DNA of 64,000 nucleotides, from assembly GCF_007097145.1 (NCBI RefSeq), contig NZ_VJVZ01000001.1, positions 1 through 64,000 on the forward strand. The letters run 5' to 3'. Shown here one piece after another: positions 45,753 through 55,500 of this stretch. The notes below the pieces were generated by a model. That model saw nothing but the letters and a program-made list of their open reading frames with translations. It was not told the DNA's origin and did not search any database. The stretch's first letter is position 1. Each line of letters opens with the position of its first letter. Made by a program: the position numbers and the translations under genes. This DNA comes from Flavobacterium zepuense (GTDB taxonomy: Bacteria > Bacteroidota > Bacteroidia > Flavobacteriales > Flavobacteriaceae).

Positions 45753-45871
45753 GTGCAATAAGGCTGTTTTGAATGGTGACGTAATCTGTTGAATTGAGAC
45801 GCTATCCGTATCGACATTATGATAATTCGTTTTATTTCAACATTATCCATCGTATTAAACTTAAACTTTAA

Positions 45872-46534
45872 ATGTTAAAAATACCTTTCGGCAAAGACAA
45901 ATTAACAAGTGCTATCTACGATGCCGGAATGGTTTCAAATGGTAATAAATGTAATTGTATATGTTTAGAATGTGGCAAAGATTTACAAGCTGTTCATCCA
46001 CAGGTTTTAAATAGACAGAAATTTTTTAGACATAAGCCGGGCACGGATTGTCAGGGCACATTGGAAAGCATTTTCCATTTTGCAGCAAAGGAGATTATAA
46101 AAAAATCTACTTCTCTAAAAATCAGCGAAGATGAATCATTTTCGTATTCAAGCTGCGATATCGAAATGACTAAATACAGCAAACGTCCCGACGCTTATAT
46201 CACCAACCAAAGCACCTCACTGATTGTAGAAATTTTATTTTCCCATCAAATTGAAAGTTCAACGTTAGACGTTTACCTAAATAACAACGAGCGGGTTTTA
46301 GAAATTAATATTTCAGCTGAAAAAAATAAGCTTTTCAATTATGAATATTTTAAAGATTGGGTTTTATCGCATGCACCCAGGGAATTATACGTGCAACCTC
46401 AAAAGTTAGAAGCTGATACATCAGGAAAACATAACGCGGCTGGCGATAAAAGCGAATCCGATATCGGAGTCTATATTGTGCTTGGACTCATAGGTGCCTG
46501 GTTATATCGCAGATTTTTTAAAGGCAGAGGGTAA
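45872..46534 (+). CDS. CoiA-like nuclease with C-terminal membrane anchor
   Basis: A 220-residue protein with a zinc-ribbon near the start (CLEC, then RHKPGTDC; C31, C34, H54, C60). A restriction-endonuclease-like core follows: RPDAYI (D107) and IVEILFSHQI (E120), the PD-(D/E)xK-type arrangement in the competence protein CoiA family. The C-terminus has a hydrophobic anchor (IGVYIVLGLIGAWLY). CoiA-like nucleases occur in competence and in defence islands. The gene is alone on its transcript. No Lys of the E-x-K element is evident, so activity is uncertain. Confidence 0.6.
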   Translation: MLKIPFGKDKLTSAIYDAGMVSNGNKCNCICLECGKDLQAVHPQVLNRQKFFRHKPGTDCQGTLESIFHFAAKEIIKKSTSLKISEDESFSYSSCDIEMTKYSKRPDAYITNQSTSLIVEILFSHQIESSTLDVYLNNNERVLEINISAEKNKLFNYEYFKDWVLSHAPRELYVQPQKLEADTSGKHNAAGDKSESDIGVYIVLGLIGAWLYRRFFKGRG

Positions 46535-46554
46535 TATTGATAGTAAGCTCATAT

Positions 46555-47043
46555 TTAAGCAAACGCAGAATCTACATTAAAAATCGTTTCAGCATGATAA
46601 TAAATATTGGACGATGCTTGACCATATACTTCAAATGAATAAATACAAATTATTATAATATCTCTTTTATAGTACTCCTGCGACATTCTTAAGTTATCTA
46701 CCTTTGAATTGATAGTTTTTAAATTATTATTCCCGCGCATAATCAGCTAGTTAATCAGATGCTTTTGGTACTCTTGTTTGTTATCTTTCAAATTAATCTT
46801 AGAAGGGCCTAAAACTGAATAGCTTCCTATCCCTAATACTTTAACAGCAAATCATACAATACGTGCTGCATATATAGATAAAATGAAGGAAATAAAAACC
46901 GAAATCATGATTGTCAGCCCGTAATTAGTGCGAGAGACTACCATGGTATTGGCAGCTGCTACAATGGAACTGGCAACACTTATTGTAGTGATAAATCGCT
47001 GCTTTTGATCCAATGAGCTAGCGGCGCTTGGCTTCGTTCTCAC
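46555..47043 (-). pseudogene. Decayed second copy of the 222-residue membrane protein gene
   Basis: Read on the minus strand this stretch encodes ITTISVASSIVAAANTMVVSRTNYGLTIMISVFISFILSIYAARIV, then, past an in-frame TGA, FAVKVLGIGSYSVLGPSKINLKDNKQEYQKHLIN, past a TAG, LIMRGNNNLKTINSKVDNLRMSQEYYKRDIIIICIYSFEVYGQ. The intact protein at 57841-58509 has Trp at both stop positions. The copy is truncated at its N-terminus (about 65 residues missing) and diverged at the C-terminus. It shows the remains of a second RiPP-type locus or of a local duplication. Confidence 0.85.
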
Positions 47044-47367
47044 TGCAACAACGGCTTGGGTATGTCATGCTCTAAATTTATTTGCTTTTTTATAGTTTTT
47101 AATCGATGAATTAATCTTCGTCAGTCAATATGGATTTTGTCTTTCGCCTATAAAGTATGTTAAGTTTGTTTCCGAATTAAAACAATCATCTTGATGGTAA
47201 AGGTTTAAAAAGATGAAAGGAACTAATGGGGTAATAATGTTTTATAAATAAAAAATTGAATTATTGGATACTTGATGCCGGACAAATAATTACATTTACT
47301 ATATTCATAATATCTCCGGAAAAACCTACCATCATTATCTATTTGATAAATACCTTAGACCTACCAT
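47044..47367. other. AT-rich upstream region of the SAMD9-like gene
   Basis: No gene is recognised in these 324 bases. They follow the truncated 5' end of the pseudogene and must include the promoter of the large gene at 47368. No exact TAnnTTTG element is seen. Confidence 0.45.
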
Positions 47368-50300
47368 ATGACCATCACGCCACTACTTTCTAATAAAATA
47401 AACGAATACAAAAAGCATGTTGTCTTTGCATTAAGCTTTTATTATAAGAATGATTATGAACACACACTTGGAGATTTTCGTAAAAGTGGTGAGGCTCTAT
47501 TGAAAATATATATTTTAGAAAAGTTTGGCGATTTAAATGGTGAAGAAATTATCTTAGGCGAATTAGATCGCCATCTAAATCCTACGGGGCAGCAAAAATA
47601 TCTCGATTACCAAGAATACCTGAACATAGCAAAAGACGAAAGTTTTTTTTCTGCAAGCGACTTCAGTAAATTGATTGATCTGCAAAAAAAAGCAAGGACG
47701 GCGGTACATAATCCCAATTTTCCTATAGATTATAAGGCAAATGCCGAGTTATGCAAATCACAGTCTTTTCACTTAACTGAATTGTTGTACAAAAAAATTG
47801 GAATTGATATTCCGGCCGACATTACAAATGCCTATAACGGAAAAATTAGCCAAGATTTAATTGAAACATTAGAAGTGTCTGATTGGGATGAGCTTTATAA
47901 TTATGTTGACGGATTTTCTAAGCAGAATAAATACATCTTAGTTGCGCCTCCTGTGTATAAAGATTGTAGCTTAAATCAATTAGAAGTATTAGCAAGAATT
48001 AATTGGTCATTTGTTATTGACTTTAATCCCGATTCAAAAGAACATGGCTTGTTTAAATCATTCGAAAAGACTGTAGGCTCAGGTTTTGTCCCATTAACGA
48101 TTAAACAAAAGGGGCAAAGGAATATAGTTGGAACAGGTGCGTATGGCAGTGTAAACTGGCTCTTTGCCAATGGATTAAAAACAATTGCCGACACTATAAC
48201 AAAAAATGTTAAGAGTTGGCTCAGCAATAGATACCACCTTTTTATAAAGGAATTATTTTCTGATTTTTTTTCAAAAGCTGTACATCGCTACGTGATAATT
48301 TACCTTTGGGATGATGTAGAATATATTGAAGAGATTACTCGTATAGTTTCTCAAATAGATAATGTAGGAAATGATTTAATCCGTCATGTATTTATATCAG
48401 AAAACTTCGATACTCTTACCGAGATAGACAAATTTGACAAATTTGATATTAATTACAAAGCTTACAACTTATCACTACAAACGATTATTAGTAACCTAGC
48501 CAATGTTCTAAGTAAACAAGAGCTAGAAAATGATAAGATCATAGTTCCTGGTCGAACAATTGCCGGGGAGCAAACAGATATAGATATATCGGATATTTAT
48601 AATAAGCTCTTAGATAATCATGTTAGCATTGTTTATAAGAACATTGAACAAAGTACAATCTACATTGCTGCAAATCAGGTTCCTGCTTTTTATCAAGGAG
48701 AGCAGATAACATGGAAAGATTTATCCATCGATATTGAGGCAAAACGAGCAAAATATGACGAATTATTGTTGAAATTAAAGTCCCATTTAACTTTAACAAA
48801 AAAATCATTAAAATTTGAACTTTTCCACAAACCTGGCGCGGGGGGTACCACGCTTGCCCATCGGGTAGCATTCGATTTAAGAAGCCTGTTTCCTACAATT
48901 GTAGTAACGCATTTTGAAAAAGTCAATACCTACAAATCAATTTCAATTTTTTTGGAAAAAGTTAATCGCCCAGTATTGGCTGTCGTGGAAGCTTCAAATA
49001 TGGGTCTAAATGATGTGGAAGAATTAATTAGAACTTGCAATGCCAGTAAGCAAACTGTATGCTTCCTTTATATAAGAAGAACTCTTCAAATTGGTAGGCC
49101 AGGAGAATTTTCATTATACCTTAACGATGCAATGGCCGATATTAGTGAACGTGATAAGTTTTTAGCTAAAACAGGTATATATACAACTGATAAAACGACG
49201 ATTGAGGCTTTAGCAAAAAGACAACCTGCGGAAAGTGAGGTAATAGATTTTTCATTGGCCATTAACGAAAGAGATTATAGTAAAAGCAAACTGATAGAAT
49301 ACATTGAGGCTTACACGGAAAAAATGAGCGATGATCAAGCTAAATTCACCGTTTTCGCTTCAATTATATATTATTATTCACAAAAAAGTGTTTCGGAACT
49401 GATTTTTAGGTCATTATTCAGAAAGGGACTTTCGGAAGAATTACGTCAAGTAGCGTTTGCTAATCAATATATAAGGAAAATCCTTATTCAGGAATTTGAT
49501 CAGGACGATTATATCTACACCGAGTACTGGCGTCCCCGATTTTCAAAGTTTGCGGAGACGGTATTGATAATTCTTTTAGGAGGAAAAAAGGTTGATAATT
49601 GGAAAGACCAAATTGATATGTATTCCCTTGAGCTCATTAAGATAATTAAAACCAATAATGAATATTTAGTCGATGAAACAAGGGCTATATTAAAAAGTGT
49701 TTTCTTTGAAAGAAATAATGAGGACTTATTAGGTACGGAAGAGCAATGGCACAGTAACGTAAATAATGATCAGTTCTCCTTTTTGATAAGAGATATAGCA
49801 GTAAAAGAGAAACAAAAAGCTGTCCTCACTGCTTTGGTTGAAGCCTATCCCAATGAAAGCCATTTTTTAGGTCATTTAGCCCGCTTTTTGTACGAAAAGG
49901 CTGAGGAACAAGCAGAATTTTTCGAAGCAGAAACTTACATCAAGAGCGCACTTGACTTCGATGGAGAAAATGATTACAATCTTCAACATCTTGGGGGGAT
50001 GTGTAAACGCAGGCATATTGAGTTTTTAAAAAGAAATTATAATAAAAGCCAGACCACTACATTTTCAGAATCTTATATTATAGAGCTTAGTGACGAGGCA
50101 AATACGTATTTTAATACAAGTCGTTCAATAAATCCATATAACATACACGCTTATGTTGCTCAGATACAAACTTTAATTTTAGCCATTGACTTTGGACGTG
50201 AATTATCAGGTATTGAGAAAAAAGAAAAGTTTATCACAAGCCCCGAGCATACATGGTATTTAGACCAATATTATACAGTTAAGAAATTAATTGACGAAGC

Positions 50301-51402
50301 TCAGATATTAATTGAGCAACAGGAAACGCTGGGAAAAACTAACAAAATCGCAAAAGCAAGATATTATATTTCTTCAAGCGAAGGTCACTCATACGAACTT
50401 TTAGGTAATTATGGGACATCAATTGAAATGTTTAAAAATTTGATAGATAAAGCAGATCGTGCATATCGTCCCCAATTACGCTTAATGTACATTCATTCAA
50501 CTCTTTTGAATAAGGTGCAAGGAAATTACAAAAAAATAGATGAAGCATGGTATAAGTTGAGGGATGAAGAAATAAAAAATATAGAAAAAGCCCTTAATGA
50601 CAATATTCTGCAAGATCCCCACAGTATTTTAACATTGAGATTATGGTTCAAATTAGTTAGATATTCTCACATCGATATATCAACAGAAGAAATCATATCC
50701 AGATTAAAAATCTGGTACAATAACAGCGAGAATTCAAAGATTTTAAACTTAGAAGCATCTTACTATTTATATATCCTATACGTATGTCTTACCATTGAGG
50801 CCGGTGATTCATTTAGTACAATCTATAAAGATGAGGCAACCATGTTTATAAGTAAATGCAGGGAGATGTCAAGAAATAGCAAATATTCATTTGAATGGTA
50901 TGGAAAAGGCAATGGTATTGATTGCCTTATAAATCATAAAGAAAAGCCATACGGAGACGATTCAATGCTGGAGCGCGTAGAAGGTACTATTATTCAAATA
51001 AGTAGTAGACAACAAGGGAAAATTGCCCTTAAATCTGGAATAGAAGCATTTTTTGTTCCAACTGCAGGTAATTTTATTGAGGGCAAAGATGAAACATCTC
51101 GTGTAACTTTTTATGTTGGATTTCGACACGATGGACTATTTGCCATTGATGTACGTAAATTGTCTAATTTCCAAGAAAGCGTTGCGATTGATGCACCTAA
51201 AAAATCAAATATTGAAGAAACGCAGGAAGCAAATTTAGTCACCGAAGAAGAAAAAATTGTTGCTATTGAAGAAATAGAAGAAATAGAAATTCTACCAGCC
51301 AAAAAGCGTGAATATATTTTGCCTGGTCCAAAAGTTGTAGGCTCAATCCCCCCAGAACAGCTTGAAAGTCTAAAAAATCGATTTCCTAGGAAGAAGAAGT
51401 AA
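47368..51402 (+). CDS. Giant STAND-type NTPase, bacterial SAMD9-like
   Basis: A 1344-residue protein. Order of parts: an N-terminal helical domain with HEPN/DUF4145 flavour (ARTAVHNP, about 1-150); a SIR2-like region (SFVIDFNPDSKEHGLFKSF, about 190-400); a P-loop NTPase with KPGAGGTTLA (about 488-497), in which the canonical Walker Lys is Gly, and a Walker B-like strand VLAVVEAS; a helical repeat region of TPR type (about 800-1150); and a C-terminal OB-fold-like domain (VEGTIIQISSRQQGKIAL, then VTFYVGFRHDGLFAIDV, about 1200-1265). This order and the GxGGTT loop match what is known of SAMD9/SAMD9L-type proteins, antiviral STAND ATPases of animals with bacterial relatives. It is followed by DUF2971 and nuclease-STAND genes. 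Confidence 0.65.
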   Translation: MTITPLLSNKINEYKKHVVFALSFYYKNDYEHTLGDFRKSGEALLKIYILEKFGDLNGEEIILGELDRHLNPTGQQKYLDYQEYLNIAKDESFFSASDFSKLIDLQKKARTAVHNPNFPIDYKANAELCKSQSFHLTELLYKKIGIDIPADITNAYNGKISQDLIETLEVSDWDELYNYVDGFSKQNKYILVAPPVYKDCSLNQLEVLARINWSFVIDFNPDSKEHGLFKSFEKTVGSGFVPLTIKQKGQRNIVGTGAYGSVNWLFANGLKTIADTITKNVKSWLSNRYHLFIKELFSDFFSKAVHRYVIIYLWDDVEYIEEITRIVSQIDNVGNDLIRHVFISENFDTLTEIDKFDKFDINYKAYNLSLQTIISNLANVLSKQELENDKIIVPGRTIAGEQTDIDISDIYNKLLDNHVSIVYKNIEQSTIYIAANQVPAFYQGEQITWKDLSIDIEAKRAKYDELLLKLKSHLTLTKKSLKFELFHKPGAGGTTLAHRVAFDLRSLFPTIVVTHFEKVNTYKSISIFLEKVNRPVLAVVEASNMGLNDVEELIRTCNASKQTVCFLYIRRTLQIGRPGEFSLYLNDAMADISERDKFLAKTGIYTTDKTTIEALAKRQPAESEVIDFSLAINERDYSKSKLIEYIEAYTEKMSDDQAKFTVFASIIYYYSQKSVSELIFRSLFRKGLSEELRQVAFANQYIRKILIQEFDQDDYIYTEYWRPRFSKFAETVLIILLGGKKVDNWKDQIDMYSLELIKIIKTNNEYLVDETRAILKSVFFERNNEDLLGTEEQWHSNVNNDQFSFLIRDIAVKEKQKAVLTALVEAYPNESHFLGHLARFLYEKAEEQAEFFEAETYIKSALDFDGENDYNLQHLGGMCKRRHIEFLKRNYNKSQTTTFSESYIIELSDEANTYFNTSRSINPYNIHAYVAQIQTLILAIDFGRELSGIEKKEKFITSPEHTWYLDQYYTVKKLIDEAQILIEQQETLGKTNKIAKARYYISSSEGHSYELLGNYGTSIEMFKNLIDKADRAYRPQLRLMYIHSTLLNKVQGNYKKIDEAWYKLRDEEIKNIEKALNDNILQDPHSILTLRLWFKLVRYSHIDISTEEIISRLKIWYNNSENSKILNLEASYYLYILYVCLTIEAGDSFSTIYKDEATMFISKCREMSRNSKYSFEWYGKGNGIDCLINHKEKPYGDDSMLERVEGTIIQISSRQQGKIALKSGIEAFFVPTAGNFIEGKDETSRVTFYVGFRHDGLFAIDVRKLSNFQESVAIDAPKKSNIEETQEANLVTEEEKIVAIEEIEEIEILPAKKREYILPGPKVVGSIPPEQLESLKNRFPRKKK

Positions 51403-51457
51403 CGAGCTATCGACAAAGCGATTACTACCGTAAAGAAAATAATAAAATTTTAGCACA

Positions 51458-52423
51458 TTGAATTGGAAAACTGATTATGTTAAATTTCTGGATTGCGTTA
51501 ATCCGCTCGACCTTCGGGTAGATGAAGCAATGCAGTTAAAAAACGAGAATCTGCCAAGTAAACTTTATAAGTACAGGCCTGCTACAGATTACGCACTACA
51601 AAATTTGGAATCAGATACAGTATGGTTGAATAAACCATCAGAATATAATGACCCATTTGAATTTGCGGAATACATAGATTTTAAACAATTGCAAGCTCCT
51701 TTAAATAGAGATGCGGGATTTGACGTTGTTTCACATTTTGCCAAAAGCTTTCCAGTGCCTGATGAGGTTAAAAAAGAGGCACGGAGCGCTTTTAACCCTC
51801 TTGAAATACTAATTGATTATGCATTCCTAAAGGAAGGACGTGATAGTAATGAGATTGAAATTTTCAAGTCCGCTGTAGCAGAAGTTGTGCAAGAGCAATA
51901 CATAGCTTTGCAGGAATCAAAAATTGACTTTATGCAAGAGCAGATGAAAGTCTGTTCGTTTTGTGAGACCCATGAACAATTATTAATGTGGAGTCATTAC
52001 TCGGATTATCATACGGGCTTTTGCGTAGAATATGACACAACACTTTGGCCACAGGAAGATATACGCAGGAGGCTGCTTTATCCTATTATTTATCAGGATA
52101 AACGCTACGATGCCACAGGGCATTTGATGCAAAACCTAATAGGCCACGCAGGTTTTAATCCACTATATTCCATAATCTCAGGATCTACTAAATCAAGCGA
52201 ATGGTCATATGAAAAAGAATGGCGTTTTATCATAAATATTGGAGGTTCCTATCCTAAGAAAAATTACAATATGAACTGCCAATCCCGCGTCTTTCTTGGA
52301 TATCGTATAGATCAAAAACGTAAGAAGGATATTATGGATATCTGCGAAAAAAAGGCGATTCAGGTATTTCAAGCGAAACCAGCTCATGACTGCTATAAGC
52401 TTATATTTCAAAAAGTAAATTAG
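51458..52423 (+). CDS. DUF2971 protein
   Basis: A 321-residue soluble protein with the family marks PSKLYKYRPA, VWLNKPSEYNDPFEF, MWSHYSDYHTGFCVEYD and WSYEKEWRFII. The ORF start is TTG; the internal ATG at about 51530 (MQLKNENLPSKL) is an alternative and would still retain the domain. DUF2971 proteins are common cargo of defence islands and have an unknown function. It sits 55 bases downstream of the SAMD9-like gene and 92 upstream of the nuclease-STAND gene on the same strand. Confidence 0.85.
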   Translation: MNWKTDYVKFLDCVNPLDLRVDEAMQLKNENLPSKLYKYRPATDYALQNLESDTVWLNKPSEYNDPFEFAEYIDFKQLQAPLNRDAGFDVVSHFAKSFPVPDEVKKEARSAFNPLEILIDYAFLKEGRDSNEIEIFKSAVAEVVQEQYIALQESKIDFMQEQMKVCSFCETHEQLLMWSHYSDYHTGFCVEYDTTLWPQEDIRRRLLYPIIYQDKRYDATGHLMQNLIGHAGFNPLYSIISGSTKSSEWSYEKEWRFIINIGGSYPKKNYNMNCQSRVFLGYRIDQKRKKDIMDICEKKAIQVFQAKPAHDCYKLIFQKVN

Positions 52424-52515
52424 AAATTACGCTTGGCAAGAGTCTGTTGACTAATTTATTTAGTATTTTTAAACTTCAAATAACTTTAGCGACTTGCTTA
52501 TTAATTCCATAAAAT

Positions 52516-55500
52516 ATGAATATTGAGGCCATAGAAATGAGATTAATGGCCATGAATGGCGATGCTCTTCACCGGTTGGGTGATCACTATCTGTTTTTTG
52601 AAGGTGGAAAAGATTATGAAAGCATCAATCCTGTAGGCCAGTCGGAAGGTAAACAAAAGTCTACAAAAGGAACTCCGGATACGCGAATTACGCTTAAAAA
52701 TGGTAAACATATTTTTATTCAGTATACAACACAGAAGAACTGCCCCGAAAAAAAAGCCTTTTATAATAAACTTGTTACTGACCTGGAGGCTTGTTTTGAT
52801 CCGAAAAAAACCTCAATATCTTGCAAGGATATCGAATATGTAGTACTGTTCTTTAATAGCAACCTGAACGAAGAAACTGAACAAAAATTAAAGGATCTCA
52901 CGAAATCTTATGGTGTACCTTTAAAATTATATAACCTTACTACAATCGCCCATAACATTTATAAGTACTATCCTTATTTGGCTAAAGATTATTTAGGAAT
53001 CGCAATCGGCACTTACCAAATACTACCATTAGAGCAGTTTGTAAGCGAATATGAGAAAGGTGGGATAGCTACGCCGCTATCCAATCCATTTTACCATAGG
53101 GAGAATGAAATAAAGGCAATCAAGTCCCTCGTAGAGGCCAATATGATTACAATCATTAACGGGAAATCAGGCGTGGGGAAATCGAAAGTAGCAATAGAAA
53201 TAATGAAGCGATTCAGGCATGATCATCCGGATTATAGTTGCTTTTGTATATCTAATAAAGACTTGCCTATTATAAATGATTTGAGAAATCACCTTGGGAC
53301 AGCAAAAAACACGCTACTATTTATTGATGACGTAAACAAGAGCATTCATTTATTGAGGGAAATATTCACGTGGTTTACCGAACGTGATGTGCAATTGAAG
53401 ATCGTGGTAACTGTAAGAGAATATGTTTATAAGCAAATATATCCTTCTCTGAAAGAGTACAGTAATAATACCTATTATTTACCTGACTTTAATGAATATG
53501 AAATCTTGAAAATTATTTCAAGTGAACCATTTAATATAGTTGACAGTGCTTACCAAAAAAAAATAATTCAACTATCCAAGGGAAATGCACGTTTAGCGAT
53601 TATGGCTGCAATTGCCTGCAAAGATAAACAGCTCGTCGTCCTTGATAGTGTAATAAATATATATAACGAATACTATAAGAGGGTATCGGGAGATAGTCCT
53701 GTTTTGAAGCAGCCTGAGTATTTAAAAGTATTAGGTATTCTCTCTTTTTTTAGAACTATTGATAGTGACAATAGGGAGGATTCCGAAAAAATATTTTCAG
53801 CATTCAATATTGACGAAAATCAATTTTGGACAAAAATATATGCATTGGAAACTTATGAGATCGTGGATGTATTTTCAGATAAAACAACAGCCAAATTTAC
53901 AGATCAAATATTGGAAGGCTATTTATTTTATAAAGTATTCCTTGAAGATAAATTAGTTTCTTACCGTGTTATTTTAGATCAATTTTTTCCTTCATACAGC
54001 GGCCGTATTAAATTTACTGCAATCGAAGGTCAGAACACTTTCGGCAAAATTGATTTTGAAAATAAACTTCTACCCTATGTTCAAGAAAAATTTGATTCTA
54101 TTATTAGGCACGGCGAATCAGAATTTGACTTTCTCAAAATATTTTATTCCTATCTGCCCGACGAAACATTAAACTATTTATATAAAACCATTCAGTGTCT
54201 CCCCACAGAAGAACCCTTAGTTTTATTAAACGAAGTAGAAAATAGTAACGCTGCGCAAAAAGCCTTTATTTTTGAAGGGGGGAAAAAAATAGAGCGATAT
54301 CATCACGATTCCTTCTTTGAACTAATATCCGAATTTCTCAAAGATTTTAATCCTAATTTTACCCTGTCCCTCAGCCTAATGTTTGATTACATTGAAAAAA
54401 AACAGGACGTTGCTGAATTATTTATCGAGTTAATTTCAGGCTACATCGCGTTTTCAGCTGACGATGAACGCTTAGGATTTGAGAAAGAAAATTTCTTCTC
54501 CATCGAATTAGCGAGCAGAGTCGCGACTGGACATCCAATCCACATCTATATATTTTTAAGGCTTGCTCCGAATTTTTTAAAAACGACATTTTTCCATCAT
54601 GTCAATTACCACGGTGCCAAGGTTGGAAAAGTGTCGTATGCCCTGATTGAAAAAGTTATAACAATCCGGGCCATATATTGGACAACTTTTAGCAATATTT
54701 TTAATAACTACAGATTGTTATCATTATATACCTTAGACAATATTAAAAATGGACTTTCTCAAAATGATCATCACTTACTGAGAGCTAGTGATTGGGAAGC
54801 CCTGGCGACCCTTTTTGATCGTCATTTTGACCCTAAAAATTTTATAGACACTTTCACTATTAATAAATTAATTATTGATCTGACAAGAGGGGGAAAAACC
54901 ACGAAGTATTATTCCGAATATCTTAAAAAGGTAGATACGGAGGAATACAGGTGGTTTAAGGTTTTAGATTATAGCATAGTAAGGAACCGAGAAATTGTCA
55001 GAGAAGAATATGAAAACCATAACGACTTTCGCACAAGGTTCAATTTTCTAAAAGCAGAGGAGATTCTGTCCAATTTTAACTACGATACATCAGCACAATA
55101 TCTGCCTTTATTTGATTTAATGGGAGACTGTGTTACACATAATATTTGGGAGTTTTATCATCCTAAAGATGCCGCGCTAGTCCTTTTGAGCAATATACTG
55201 AAGTATGAAAAGATGTTTCTTGAACTTTTCGCTGTATTGGTGACTAAACCGTATTTTAATCAAATTATTGATCTCAACACCTTTTTTATTACGGTCCAGC
55301 AAACCGCGCCCAATTTACTTGACAAGGTGGAAGCAATAATATTTTCCGGTGATTTTAAAATCAGTCAATATACTAGGATCGAATTCTTTAATTCGCTATA
55401 CCAATCGAACATTACAAATGAACGTTGTCAATCCTACAAAAGAACATTTGATAAAATAGAGGGCACATTTTACTTAACGTTTAAGAATGCATATCTTTAT

